A program made the position numbers and the translations under genes. Under the pieces are notes generated by a model that searched no databases, was not told where the DNA came from, and worked only from the letters and a program-made list of their open reading frames with translations. DNA of 64,000 nucleotides from Burkholderia sp. TSV86 (GTDB taxonomy: Bacteria; Pseudomonadota; Gammaproteobacteria; Burkholderiales; Burkholderiaceae): contig NZ_LOWB01000116.1 of assembly GCF_001522865.1 (NCBI RefSeq), positions 310,001 to 374,000 of the forward strand, in the 5' to 3' direction. Position 1 is the first letter of the stretch, and each line of letters begins with the position of its first letter. Shown one piece after another: positions 18,490 to 28,177 of this stretch.

Positions 18490-19461
18490 ATGAGCCTGCA
18501 TAAGATCATCTACGATACAGACCCCGGCGTCGACGATGCGCTGGCGCTCGTTTTCCAAGCGCTTCATCCGGACATCGAATTGCTCGGCGTGACGAGCGTA
18601 TACGGCAATGCGACGATCGACACGACGACCCGCAACGCCCTCTATCTCGCGAGCCGCTTCGCACCCGGCGTAAGCGTGGCGCGCGGCGCGGCCAAGCCGT
18701 TGAGCCGGCCCGCGCCCGCGCCGATCGGCTGGATTCACGGCGACGACGGCCTCGGCAATACCGGTCTGTCCGAATCGACTGACGCAGCGCGCGCGCCGAA
18801 CCTGGATGCGCGGGCAGCGCACCGCTTCATGATCGATACCGTGCGTGCGCATCCGAACCAGGTCACGTTGATCGCGGTCGGCCCGCTGACGAATCTCGCG
18901 CATGCGCTCGCCGAAGATCCGCAGATCGCAACGCTCGTCAAGCAGGTGGTCATCATGGGCGGTGCGTTCGGCACGAACGGCGTGCTCGGCAACGTGTCCC
19001 CCGCCGCAGAGGCAAATATCGTTGCTGATCCGGAGGCGGCGGACATCGTGCTGTCGGCTGCATGGCCGCTGGCGGTCGTCGGCCTCGACGTCACCGAGAA
19101 GACGATCATGACGACCGACTATCTTGCCGCGCTGCGCGACGATGCGGGCGATGCCGGCCGGTTTGTCTGGGAAGTGTCGCGCCATTACGATGCGTTTCAT
19201 CGCATGAGTGCGGGTTTCGACGGCACATATACGCACGATCCGTCGGCGGTTGCCTATGTGCTCGCGCCGCATCTCTACACGATTCGGCAAGGGCCGGTGC
19301 GCGTGGTGACGGAGGGCATCGCCGTGGGCCAAACGATCCAGAAACCTTCTACGATGAGCACCCCCGCGCCGCAATGGGACGGGCGGCCGTCACGCGACGT
19401 ATGCGTGGACGTTGATGTGGGCGCGGTGCTCGCGCTGTATCGCAATACGCTGATCGGCTGA
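18490..19461 (+). CDS. Inosine-uridine-preferring nucleoside hydrolase family protein
   Basis: The protein has 323 residues and opens with the calcium-binding signature DTDPGVDDA (Asp9, Asp11, Asp15, Asp16). Later marks are TLIAVGPLTNLAHAL, VVIMGGAFG, SPAAEANIVADPEAADIVL and a C-terminal HDPSAVAYVL with the catalytic histidine. It hydrolyses the N-glycosidic bond of ribonucleosides to base and ribose. The RihA/B/C subgroup cannot be told. The gene stands between the monooxygenase and the DNA-repair operon. Confidence 0.9.
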   Translation: MSLHKIIYDTDPGVDDALALVFQALHPDIELLGVTSVYGNATIDTTTRNALYLASRFAPGVSVARGAAKPLSRPAPAPIGWIHGDDGLGNTGLSESTDAARAPNLDARAAHRFMIDTVRAHPNQVTLIAVGPLTNLAHALAEDPQIATLVKQVVIMGGAFGTNGVLGNVSPAAEANIVADPEAADIVLSAAWPLAVVGLDVTEKTIMTTDYLAALRDDAGDAGRFVWEVSRHYDAFHRMSAGFDGTYTHDPSAVAYVLAPHLYTIRQGPVRVVTEGIAVGQTIQKPSTMSTPAPQWDGRPSRDVCVDVDVGAVLALYRNTLIG

Positions 19462-19661
19462 CGGGCGGCGCGCCGGGGCGCGGCTGAGCCGCCGGATGTC
19501 GGCAGGCTGGTTTGCGAGACCGGCACGGCTGGCGCGGCGCGCCCTGGCCGGCGGCTGTGATGCGCTATCATCTGCAGATGACTTGCGCGGTCGGCGCTTG
19601 CATTTGCCGCCATGACGGATGCGTGGCGCCCGGCCGATACATTTTGTGATCGCCGTATCCC

Positions 19662-21356
19662 GTGTCGTCCGATTCTTCTACTCCTTTCGCGTTCTACTAC
19701 CTGTCGAACTTCGAGCGGGCGCTCGGATGGCTGTTCGAGCGTTACGACGGCGTGCTCGATGCAACCGAACGCGCGTTCATCTCAGCGTTCGGTGAATTGC
19801 CGCGCGCATCGCGCGCGCTGCTGGTGCGGATGCTGATGCGCAAAGGGCCGTATTTCCGGGCGAGCAAGCTCGCATACGACGAGATTGGTTGTCCGCTCGC
19901 GGCATCCGCCGCGCTCGTCGAACTGGGCTGGGTCGAACCGTCGCCTGCACTCACGCTCGATACACTGTTTGCGCTGTCGACGAAACACGAATTGCTCGGC
20001 GGATTTCCCGATTTGTCGCCGTTGCCGGCCGGCGCGGGCCGCAAGGCCGATTGGCTGACCATGCTGCGCGCCGCGCACGAAGGCGAGCGAACCTGGTCCG
20101 AGTGGCTGCCGTCGGTCGACGATCGTGTGCTGCGCGTCACGGTCGATGCGCTGTGCAATCGGCTGCGGCTGATGTTTTTCGGCAACCTGCATCAGGACTG
20201 GTCGGAGTTCGTGCTTGCCGATCTCGGCTTGCTGCAATACGAAACCGTTGCGTTCGAGCCGTCGTCGCGCGCGTTTCAGCGGCGTGACGATGTCGATACG
20301 TACCTGGAACTGCACGCATGCCGGGAGCGGCTCGACACATGGCCCGGCGATGCTCCTCTTGCGCCGCTCGTCGCGCAGGCTGCCGCCATCGACTGCGGCA
20401 ATGCGTGGCTGACGATGCGCCGCGAGAAACTCACATTCGCCATCGGTCAAACGTGCGAGCGCCGTGCGGACTGGGACGGTGCACTTGCCGCTTACGAGGC
20501 GAGTGCGTGGCCCGGCAGCCGTTGCCGGCGCGTGCGCGTGCTTGAGCGCTGCGCGCATTTCGACGCGGCGCTCGCGCTTGCCGTCGACGCGCTGCGCGCT
20601 CCCGAGAGCGATGCGGAACGCCAGCAAATCGAGCGCATGCTGCCGCGGCTGCGGCGGCAAGCCGGCTTACCGGCTGCGCGCGCTGCGTCGCGCGCGCAGC
20701 CGATTCCGCGCGACTGCATCGAGCTGGCGCGTCCGCACGAACCGTATCCGGTCGAATATGCCGCGCGCGATCATTTGAGCCGCGCGGATGCGCCGGCCTA
20801 TTACGTCGAGAACGCGCTGATCAACTCGCTGTTCGGGCTGCTGTGCTGGGAGCCCGTGTTCGCGGCGATACCCGGCGCATTCTTCCATCCGTTTCAACGC
20901 GGCCCGGCCGATTTGTATGCACCGGACTTCCGCGCGCGCCGCGCGGCGCAGTTCGACGCATGCCTTGCGCAGCTCGACGGCACGCAATATCGCGATACGA
21001 TTTGCCGCCACTTTGCGCAGAAGCAGGGCGTGCAGTCGCCGTTCGTGTTCTGGGGCGCGCTCGACGGCACGCTGCTCGAACATGCGCTTGCATGCTTGCC
21101 GGCCGCGCACCTTCGTTTATGGTTCGAGCGTCTGCTCGACGACGTGCGCGGCAACCGTTCGGGGTTGCCCGATCTGGTGCGCTTCTGGCCCGGCGAGCAG
21201 CGCTATGAACTGATCGAGGTGAAAGGGCCGGGCGATCGCCTGCAGGACAATCAGATCCGCTGGCTCGACTACTGCCTCCGGCATCGGATGCCGGTGCGGG
21301 TGCTCGACGTGCGCTGGAGCGGCAACGCGCGGCGGAGCGACGAGGTGCGCGCGTGA
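19662..21356 (+). CDS. FAN1-type VRR-NUC structure-specific nuclease
   Basis: This 564-residue protein starts at GTG 19662 (MSSDSSTPFAFYYLSNFERA). The C-terminus holds the VRR-NUC nuclease core: GLPDLVRFWPGEQRYELIEV followed by KGPGDRLQDNQIRWLDY, giving the PD...ExK residues. The middle is helical and TPR-like, with a FAN1-like SAP/winged-helix N-terminus (FERALGWLFERYDGVLDA, PYFRASKLAYDEIG). Length and layout match bacterial FAN1 (about 560 residues), a 5' flap nuclease and exonuclease acting at interstrand crosslinks. It overlaps the helicase gene by 4 bp (GTGA), implying a functional pair. Confidence 0.87.
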   Translation: MSSDSSTPFAFYYLSNFERALGWLFERYDGVLDATERAFISAFGELPRASRALLVRMLMRKGPYFRASKLAYDEIGCPLAASAALVELGWVEPSPALTLDTLFALSTKHELLGGFPDLSPLPAGAGRKADWLTMLRAAHEGERTWSEWLPSVDDRVLRVTVDALCNRLRLMFFGNLHQDWSEFVLADLGLLQYETVAFEPSSRAFQRRDDVDTYLELHACRERLDTWPGDAPLAPLVAQAAAIDCGNAWLTMRREKLTFAIGQTCERRADWDGALAAYEASAWPGSRCRRVRVLERCAHFDAALALAVDALRAPESDAERQQIERMLPRLRRQAGLPAARAASRAQPIPRDCIELARPHEPYPVEYAARDHLSRADAPAYYVENALINSLFGLLCWEPVFAAIPGAFFHPFQRGPADLYAPDFRARRAAQFDACLAQLDGTQYRDTICRHFAQKQGVQSPFVFWGALDGTLLEHALACLPAAHLRLWFERLLDDVRGNRSGLPDLVRFWPGEQRYELIEVKGPGDRLQDNQIRWLDYCLRHRMPVRVLDVRWSGNARRSDEVRA

Positions 21357-23620
21357 GCTATGTTGTCGCGGTGCGCGCGATGTGCGAATTCACCGCGCGC
21401 GAGGGCGATCTCGATCTGCGCTTCACGCCCGCGCCGAGCGCGCAGGAGGGCATCGCGGGCCACGCAGCCGTGGCGTCGCGGCGCGGCGCCGGTTATGAGA
21501 GGGAAATCACGCTGGCCGGCGAGCATCGCGGCCTGACGGTGCGCGGTCGCGCGGACGGCTACGATCCCATGTCGAACCGGCTGGAGGAAATCAAGACGCA
21601 TCGCGGCGATCTCGACCGGATGCCGGCCAACCAGCGTGCGCTGCACTGGGCTCAGGCGCGTGTGTACGGACATCTGCTGTGCGAAGCGCGCGGGCTCGGC
21701 GAGCTCACGGTCGCACTCGTTTACCTGGACATTTCCACGCTGCGTGAAACGGTGCTGACTGAGGCGCATACGGCTGCGTCGTTGCGCGCGTTCTTCGTCG
21801 AGCAGTGCGGACGATTTTCCGATTGGGCCGCGTGCGAAGCCGCACACCGGGCCGCGCGCAATGCGGCGCTGCATGCGCTGGCGTTTCCGCATTCGCGGTT
21901 TCGTGACGGGCAGCGGTCGCTCGCGGTTGCCGCGTATCGTGCCGCGCGCGACGCCCGCACGTTGCTCGCGCAGGCGCCGACTGGTATCGGCAAGACGGTC
22001 GGCACGCTGTTCCCGTTTCTCAAAGCGTGTGCGCAGGACCGTCTCGACAGGCTGTTCTTTCTGACCGCGAAAACGTCCGGCCGCGCGCTCGCGCTCGATG
22101 CGGCAGATACGCTGCGCGCGGCCTCGGACGGCGCGCTGCCGCTGCGCGTGCTGGAACTCGTCGCGCGCGACAAGGCGTGCGAGCATCCCGGCGCGGCGTG
22201 TTACGGCGACGCCTGTCCGCTTGCCCGGGGCTTCTACGACCGGCTCGCGGCTGCGCGTGCCGCCGCCCTCGAACGGGGCCGGCTCGAACGCGCGGTGGTG
22301 CGCGCGACCGCCCTCGAGCACGGCGTGTGCCCGTACTATCTCGCGCAGGAACTGGCGCGCTGGTGCGACGTGATCGTCGGCGACTACAACTATTACTACG
22401 ACGGCAGCGCATTGCTGTACGCGCTCACGCAACAGAACCAGTGGCGCGTTGGCGTACTCGTCGACGAAGCGCACAATCTGCTCGATCGCGCACGCGCCAT
22501 GTATAGCGCGACGCTCGATCAGCGCGAACTCACGGCGATTCGCAAGCTCGCGCCCGCGCCGCTTGCCAAAGCGCTCGAACGCTTGAACCGTGAATGGAAT
22601 GCGCTCAATCGCGAACAGCGCGACAGCTACGCCGTGCATCCGGATGTGCCGCCGCGCGTGCTGTTTGCCGCGCAGAATCTGATCGGCCGGTTTTCCGAAC
22701 TCGCGGCGCAGACGCCGCTCGCGATCGATGCCGATGTGCAACGCTTTTGCTTTGACGCGATGCACTTCGTCGCACTTGCCGAGCAGTTCGGCGCGCATTC
22801 GATTTTCGATTCGACGCTCGTGCGCGCACCGGCACGCAGCCGCCGCACGAAGGCGTCGCTGCTTTGCGTGCGCAATGTGGTTCCGGCGGATTTTCTCGCG
22901 CCGCGCCATGCGGCGGCGCGTGCAACCGTCATGTTTTCCGGCACGCTGAGCCCGTTCGAGTTTTACCGCGATACACTGGGTTTGCCGGACGACACCGGTT
23001 GGCTGGATGTCGACGGGCCGTTTCGCGCGGAGCAATTGACGGTCAAGGTGGCCGCGCACGTGTCGACGCGCTGGCGCGACCGCGAGCATTCGATCGAGCC
23101 GATCGTCGAGCTGATTGCCGGGCAGTACGCGGCGCGGCCGGGCAATTATCTGGCATTCCTGAGCAGTTTCGACTATTTGCAGCAGGTGGTCGCGCGGCTG
23201 CGCGAGCGGCATCCGGCATTGCCGGTCTGGGAGCAGGCGCGCGGCATGGACGAGGCCGCGCGCGACGCGTTCCTCGCGCGTTTCGATGCGCTCGGGCAGG
23301 GCGTCGGCTTCGCGGTGCTGGGCGGCGCTTTCGCGGAGGGCGTCGATTTGGTGGGCGATCGGCTGATCGGCGCGTTCGTCGCGACGCTCGGATTGCCGCA
23401 GGTCAACGACGTCAACGAACAGATGCGTCGTGCGATGGAGGCGCGCTTCGGCCACGGCTACGATTATGTCTATCTGTATCCGGGGCTGCGCAAGGTGGTG
23501 CAGGCGGCGGGGCGAGTGATCCGCACCGAACATGACGAGGGCGTCGTTCATCTGATCGACGACCGTTTTTGCCGGCCGGACGTGCGGCGCTTGTTGCCGC
23601 GCTGGTGGCGGTTGAGCTGA
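21353..23620 (+). CDS. DinG/XPD-family DNA helicase with N-terminal PD-(D/E)XK-like domain
   Basis: The protein has 755 residues. Residues 1-130 look like a Cas4/RecB-type nuclease module (GRADGYDP, LEEIKTHRGD, QARVYGHLL). The helicase follows: Walker A QAPTGIGKTVG near 207, a four-cysteine iron-sulfur region (CEHPGAACYGDACPL and HGVCPYY, about 276-326), the DEAH box in VDEAHNLLDRA near 369, motif IV MFSGTLSPFEFYRDTLG, and motif VI QAAGRVIRTEHDEG. XPD/DinG helicases unwind DNA 5' to 3' at damaged or structured sites. GTG start 21353 overlaps the FAN1 stop, so the two proteins are probably made together. Confidence 0.88.
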   Translation: MSYVVAVRAMCEFTAREGDLDLRFTPAPSAQEGIAGHAAVASRRGAGYEREITLAGEHRGLTVRGRADGYDPMSNRLEEIKTHRGDLDRMPANQRALHWAQARVYGHLLCEARGLGELTVALVYLDISTLRETVLTEAHTAASLRAFFVEQCGRFSDWAACEAAHRAARNAALHALAFPHSRFRDGQRSLAVAAYRAARDARTLLAQAPTGIGKTVGTLFPFLKACAQDRLDRLFFLTAKTSGRALALDAADTLRAASDGALPLRVLELVARDKACEHPGAACYGDACPLARGFYDRLAAARAAALERGRLERAVVRATALEHGVCPYYLAQELARWCDVIVGDYNYYYDGSALLYALTQQNQWRVGVLVDEAHNLLDRARAMYSATLDQRELTAIRKLAPAPLAKALERLNREWNALNREQRDSYAVHPDVPPRVLFAAQNLIGRFSELAAQTPLAIDADVQRFCFDAMHFVALAEQFGAHSIFDSTLVRAPARSRRTKASLLCVRNVVPADFLAPRHAAARATVMFSGTLSPFEFYRDTLGLPDDTGWLDVDGPFRAEQLTVKVAAHVSTRWRDREHSIEPIVELIAGQYAARPGNYLAFLSSFDYLQQVVARLRERHPALPVWEQARGMDEAARDAFLARFDALGQGVGFAVLGGAFAEGVDLVGDRLIGAFVATLGLPQVNDVNEQMRRAMEARFGHGYDYVYLYPGLRKVVQAAGRVIRTEHDEGVVHLIDDRFCRPDVRRLLPRWWRLS

Positions 23621-23916
23621 CGCGCGGGCGGTGCCGCGCCCGACATGGCGCGCCGCGCGCATCGGGCGCTTGCCGCAGCCGGCCGGCGCGCTGTTGTGCG
23701 CGGCCGGCGCAATTGGCGCCAGCGCGGTTGCACGGAATGCAGCCTCGCTTGTCATCGAGCGCACGATCGTGCGGCTTGATACGCCGGCCGCCCGCCAGCT
23801 TTTACTCGTGCTCGATCGGCGTGCGGCCGCGCGACGTTTCGCGATGGGCGCGTGCAGGGCGCAAAGGCCGAGTCGCTGTTTGGCCGTTGTCTACATGCTG
23901 TTTGCCTTGTCCGCCA

Positions 23917-24816
23917 TTACTTGTCCCAATCCGGCGTGTCGCCGAAGCGCTCGGCAAGAAAATCGATCAGCGTGCGCATCGCGAGAGACATCTGCTTGCG
24001 TGATGCGTAAACCGCGTGAATGCCGAGGTCGGGCGCCACGCAATCGGGCAGCACGCGCACGAGCGTGCCGCTGCGAAGCAATCCGGCCGCCGCGTATGTC
24101 GGCAGCAGCGCGATGCCGCCGTTTGCGGTGGCCGCGCGCAGCAGCACGAGCGAATCGTTGGTGCTCAGATTGCCTTGCACGGGCACGGCCGACGGTTCTC
24201 CATCACGTGTCAGGTGCCATAGGCTCTGCCCGAAATACGCGTAAGTCAGGCAATTGTGCCGAGCCAGATCGTGCGGCCGCTTGGGCGTTCCGTGCGCGGC
24301 CAGATAGCCCGGTGACGCGCAGATCACCGAGCGGCACGTGCCGATCCGGCGCGCGATCAGGCTCGGGTCGACCTCATTCGTAATGCGGATCGCGAGATCG
24401 ATCCGCTCGTCGATCAGATCGGCGGTGCGATCCGTCGCCTGCAGGTCGACCGAGACGGCCGGATGGCGGGCGAGATAGTCGAGAATCGCGTCGGTCAGCC
24501 GCGCCTGCGCGAATAGCGCGCTCGTGGTGATTCGCAGCAGGCCGCGTGGCGCGTCGCCGGGCTCGGCGAAGGTCGACTCGACATCGTCGGCGAGCCCAAG
24601 CAGATCGCGGGCGAGCGGCAGCATCCGCGCGCCGGCGGTGGTCAGCGACAGACGCCGCGTGGTCCGGTGCAGCAGCCGTGCACCCGCCCATTGTTCGACG
24701 AACGCGACATAGCGCGACGCCATCGCGCGCGACATGTCGAGATGCTGGGCGGCCGCTGACACGCTGCCGCGCTCGGCGGTTTCGACGAACACCTTCAATG
24801 CGGTGATTCGATCCAT
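23917..24816 (-). CDS. LysR-family transcriptional regulator
   Basis: This 299-residue protein has the LysR winged HTH at residues 1-65 (ITALKVFVETAERGSVSAAA, SRYVAFVEQWAGARLLHRTT) and a type 2 periplasmic-binding effector domain from about 90 (TRGLLRITT-like start, DLAIRITNEVDPSLIARRIG, GGIALLPTYAA). It belongs to the CrgA/DsdC-like group often linked to stress or aromatic responses. It diverges from the DsbA-family gene; the 102-bp gap between them carries an inverted TATTCGATC/GATCGAATA pair. LysR proteins usually control the divergent neighbour. Confidence 0.9.
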   Translation of the reverse strand: MDRITALKVFVETAERGSVSAAAQHLDMSRAMASRYVAFVEQWAGARLLHRTTRRLSLTTAGARMLPLARDLLGLADDVESTFAEPGDAPRGLLRITTSALFAQARLTDAILDYLARHPAVSVDLQATDRTADLIDERIDLAIRITNEVDPSLIARRIGTCRSVICASPGYLAAHGTPKRPHDLARHNCLTYAYFGQSLWHLTRDGEPSAVPVQGNLSTNDSLVLLRAATANGGIALLPTYAAAGLLRSGTLVRVLPDCVAPDLGIHAVYASRKQMSLAMRTLIDFLAERFGDTPDWDK

Positions 24817-24882
24817 ATTCGATCAATCTACGCAACAAATTGTCGACTTGTCTATTGTATTTGATCGGGATTAGATCGAATA
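24816..24882. promoter_or_regulatory. Divergent promoter with inverted TATTCGATC pair
   Basis: TATTCGATC at 24816-24824 and its exact complement GATCGAATA at 24874-24882 flank an AT-rich core containing TTGTCGACTTGTC. The site lies between the LysR and DsbA-family genes and could be the LysR operator. Confidence 0.4.
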
Positions 24883-24918
24883 GACTCGTATTTTATTTGA
24901 CTCATCAATGAAACAACG

Positions 24919-25596
24919 ATGGACCGCTTCACACTTCAGTATTTCTTCGATCCTCTATGCGGCTGGTGCTATGCGAGCGCGCCCGCGCTCGCGGGTCTTG
25001 CAAGAGCCTATCCGGATAAGCTCGAACTAATGCCTTCCGGACTCTTTGCTGACGAAGGTGCGCGCGATTTGACGCCCGAATGGGGCGAATACGCGTGGCG
25101 CAACGATCAGCGTATCGAGCAGATGACCGGCCAGCGTTTTACGAGCGCGTATCGCGAGCAGGTGTTGCTGCGCGGCGGCGTGCGTTTCGATTCAGGGCCG
25201 GCGAACCGGGTGCTGACCGCGATGCATGGAATCGACGCGCGGCTCGAACGGCCGCTGCTCGAAGCGGCTCAGCGCGCGCGCTATGTCGACGGTTTCGATA
25301 CCGCGCGTGCCGATGTGCTGGCGCGCGTGGCCGCGGAGCTCGCCGCGCAGGCCGGGCTGGCGGTGGACGCCGATGCGCTTGCGCGCCGCATCGACAGCGA
25401 CGCGGCGCTTGCCGACGCAACGGCCGCACGCGTCGAGCGTGCGCAGCATGCGATGCGGCAGCTCGGCGTGTCGGGAGTGCCGCAACTGCTGCTGACGATC
25501 GGCGAGCGCGGCTATGTGTTGAACAGCGCGAGCTTGTATGCCGGTTCCACGGCGGCGGTGTCCGCGGTTGAGCGGGTATTGCAAGGCGGGGTTTGA
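24919..25596 (+). CDS. DsbA-family oxidoreductase
   Basis: The protein has 225 residues and no signal peptide, so it is cytoplasmic. The active site is FDPLCGWCYASAPAL (Cys14 and Cys17), the helical insertion follows, and the cis-proline loop is GVSGVPQLLL. This matches the FrnE/2-hydroxychromene-isomerase-like DsbA branch with CGWC in place of CPHC. Such proteins act as thiol-disulfide oxidoreductases or glutathione-dependent isomerases. It is probably controlled by the divergent LysR regulator. Confidence 0.85.
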   Translation: MDRFTLQYFFDPLCGWCYASAPALAGLARAYPDKLELMPSGLFADEGARDLTPEWGEYAWRNDQRIEQMTGQRFTSAYREQVLLRGGVRFDSGPANRVLTAMHGIDARLERPLLEAAQRARYVDGFDTARADVLARVAAELAAQAGLAVDADALARRIDSDAALADATAARVERAQHAMRQLGVSGVPQLLLTIGERGYVLNSASLYAGSTAAVSAVERVLQGGV

Positions 25597-26066
25597 AGCG
25601 GGATCGGGGCGGCGATTAACGCGAAATGTCCGTCGAGCGCATGGATCGTGCCGCGCACGGGTGAGCTGGCGTGAACGTGCGGTGCTTCGTTGCGGCGGCG
25701 GATTCGTTTTTTGTGGCATCGCGGTTCGGTGCCACGCCCGCCGCGGCTGCCCGACTGCTGTATCGGCCGCCGATTCGCCGCTCAGCGCATCGGCGGCGCC
25801 GCCGGATACCGCGCATTACCGCCGCTTGCGTTGCCGTGGCGCGGCTTCATGTTCCGCTCACGGGCTGTGGTCGCGTTGTCAGTGCCGCTATCGGCCGTTT
25901 GCCGTTGACGATCCCTTGTCAGTATGTGGTCTTTGGAAATCAGCTTTAATCGGTTTGCGCAGCGCGCCTCGCGCGCTACGATCGTTGACAACCCGGCTCA
26001 GGAGGCGCCGCGTGCCGCGTGCGCGCCGAGCCGGTCCTCCCCTCGGAACGCAAAACGGAGAGAAAG
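25597..26066. other. Gap upstream of the aldo/keto reductase
   Basis: No gene is supported in these 470 bp. Short open frames are arginine- and alanine-rich and lack family resemblance. A GGAGAGAAAG ribosome binding site precedes the next start codon. Confidence 0.5.
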
Positions 26067-27011
26067 ATGGCATTACGCTCACTCGGCACCTCGGCCATTC
26101 AGGTATCGCCGGTCGTATTCGGCGGTAACGTGTTCGGCTGGACCGTCGACGAAAATCAGTCGTTCTCGCTGCTCGACGCGCTCGCCGACACCGGCATCAA
26201 CTTCATCGATACCGCCGATGTCTATTCGGCCTGGGTGCCCGGCAATCAAGGCGGGGAATCGGAGACGATCATCGGCAAGTGGCTCAGGCGCACGGGTAAG
26301 CGCGACCAGCTCGTGATCGCGACGAAGGTCGGCCTGCTCGAAGGCCGCGCGGGGTTGTCGCGCGACAATATCCTGAAGGCCGTCGACGATTCGCTGCGGC
26401 GCTTGCAGACCGATTACATCGATCTCTATTTCTCGCACCGCGACCTTGCCGATACCCCGCTCGAAGAAACGCTCGGCGCATACCAAACGCTGATCGAGCA
26501 GGGCAAGGTGCGCATCATCGGTGCGTCCAACTACAGCGGCTCGCGGCTGCGCGAGGCGGCCGAAATCAGCCGGCGCGACGGGTTGCCTGCGTATCAGGTG
26601 ATCCAGCCCGAATACAACCTGTACGATCGCGCGGAGTACGAGCGCGACATCGAGCCGGCCGCGACCGAGCTGAAGCTCGGCGTCGTCACGTATTTCGCGC
26701 TGGCGAGCGGATTTCTGTCCGGCAAGTACCGGTCCGAAGCCGATCTGAAGGAGCGTGCGCGCGGCAGCCGCGTCGAGAAATATTTGAATCCACGCGGCTT
26801 GCGGATCGTCGATGCGCTCGTCGCGGTGGCGGACAAACACGATACGACGCCCACGGCGGTCGCGCTCGCGTGGCAGATCGCGCGGCCGAGTGTCACGGCG
26901 CCGATCGCGAGCGCGACGTCGCTCGATCAATTGACGGCGCTTGGCGCGGCGATCCGCCTGCGGCTCGATGCGAGCGACGTCAAACAGCTTGACGACGCAA
27001 GCGCGCCTTAA
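26067..27011 (+). CDS. Aldo/keto reductase
   Basis: This 314-residue TIM-barrel NADPH oxidoreductase has the catalytic tetrad Asp48, Tyr53, Lys87 and His124 (FIDTADVYSAW, ATKVG, LYFSHRDL). The C-terminal NADPH-binding segment is TAPIASATSLDQL-like. It resembles the YajO/IolS/Tas group, which reduces small aldehydes and ketones. Start 26067 follows GGAGAGAAAG. It precedes the MoaF-like gene by 299 bp and may belong to the same catabolic region. Confidence 0.9.
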   Translation: MALRSLGTSAIQVSPVVFGGNVFGWTVDENQSFSLLDALADTGINFIDTADVYSAWVPGNQGGESETIIGKWLRRTGKRDQLVIATKVGLLEGRAGLSRDNILKAVDDSLRRLQTDYIDLYFSHRDLADTPLEETLGAYQTLIEQGKVRIIGASNYSGSRLREAAEISRRDGLPAYQVIQPEYNLYDRAEYERDIEPAATELKLGVVTYFALASGFLSGKYRSEADLKERARGSRVEKYLNPRGLRIVDALVAVADKHDTTPTAVALAWQIARPSVTAPIASATSLDQLTALGAAIRLRLDASDVKQLDDASAP

Positions 27012-27310
27012 GCCGAACTGTTGCCGTAGGCGGCTCGGCCGGTACTGGGCAAAGGCGTTGCGCGGCAGTTGCTGCCGTTTGTCATTGAAGGTCCGGTCAT
27101 CCGGCGCATAGGCTTCAACGAGCGGCCGAGCGGGCTCGTCGCGCGTGTCCACGAGCGCATCGAGGCGCTGGCCAGCGGCCAAAGCGTGATTTGCCCCGGC
27201 CGCCATGGGCTTCATCCTTCCGGTTGATACCACGCGTCCCGCTGTCCGGGCACCATGGCTACGTGTCTCGCGGCCGCGCCAGCCGGCGCGCCGCTCGATC
27301 GGAGAAACGC

Positions 27311-28177
27311 ATGGGAGCAGACCCGGTATTTATTCAGGTGGGCGCGCTGGCGGAAGGTTTCGCGCCCGATGGTCATATTCTCGAGCCGGCCGGCGATCTG
27401 GCTGGACGGACCATTGCGCTCACCACGCAAGGCGGCGCGGCATGTGAATACGTCTTCGTCGATACGTGCACGCTGCGCTGGCGTGAGCGGCCTGGGGCGC
27501 AACATTGGCACGCCGCGCGCAGCGGCAGTGCCGGCGAGCATGGCGACGGCGGAGCGCTCGCATATCGCGCGACGCAATTGCGTTCCGGCGTCTATCTCGT
27601 CGATTATGTCGATCCGGCCCGCCGCGCAACCTCGACCAGCCTCGTGCTGGATTGGGCGCGCGGCGTGTGGACATCGGTCGAAGGCGTGCTGCCTGGCGAA
27701 GCGGATGTGCGTATCGACGCGTTTTCCCGCGTCGCGCGCGGTCTACCGCTGACGGGCGTCGCGGTGACGTTCCGCCACGGCACGATCGACGGAGCGCCTA
27801 CCTCCGGCGAGCTGCATGCGCCAACGCGCGAGCTGATCGGCAAGCGAGTGATGTACCGCTACAGCCCGACCGAGTGCTACGAGCATATTTACCTGAACGA
27901 CGGTTTCTATGCGTGGCATTGCATCGAAGGCACCGAGCGCGGTCTCGCGGACGTCGACCGGTGCCACTACTTCAAGCTTGCCGATGCGCTGTATCTGTTC
28001 GTCTGGCGCGAAAAAATCGTGCCGACGCTCGGCGTCGTGCTGATCGATTTTGACCGGGGTAAAACAGATGGCAAGATCTTCGGCTACCGCGACGGCGATT
28101 TCTGCGCGTTGTCGAATTTCCCGGTCGGCGCGCACGTCCGGATGCTGAACGAAACCGTTTATCCGTTCACGCGATGA
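27311..28177 (+). CDS. moaF: MoaF-like protein
   Basis: The protein has 288 residues in two related beta-rich halves. The first contains LAGRTIALTTQGGAACEYVF; the second contains ELIGKRVMYRYSPTECYEHI, HCIEGTERGLADVD and LVLIDFDRGKTDGKIFGY-like text near the end. This is the MoaF N- plus C-terminal arrangement, named from the Klebsiella monoamine regulon; its biochemical role is not established and the name does not imply molybdenum cofactor synthesis. Start 27311 follows GGAGAAACGC directly. It overlaps the SDR gene by 4 bp (ATGA), so the two are translationally coupled, as moaE/moaF-type genes are. Confidence 0.8.
   Translation: MGADPVFIQVGALAEGFAPDGHILEPAGDLAGRTIALTTQGGAACEYVFVDTCTLRWRERPGAQHWHAARSGSAGEHGDGGALAYRATQLRSGVYLVDYVDPARRATSTSLVLDWARGVWTSVEGVLPGEADVRIDAFSRVARGLPLTGVAVTFRHGTIDGAPTSGELHAPTRELIGKRVMYRYSPTECYEHIYLNDGFYAWHCIEGTERGLADVDRCHYFKLADALYLFVWREKIVPTLGVVLIDFDRGKTDGKIFGYRDGDFCALSNFPVGAHVRMLNETVYPFTR

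Noticed and set aside
21269-23764. Minus-strand open frame of 831 codons opposite the helicase
   Set aside because: Arginine-, alanine- and histidine-rich product with no domain; the plus strand has all helicase motifs.
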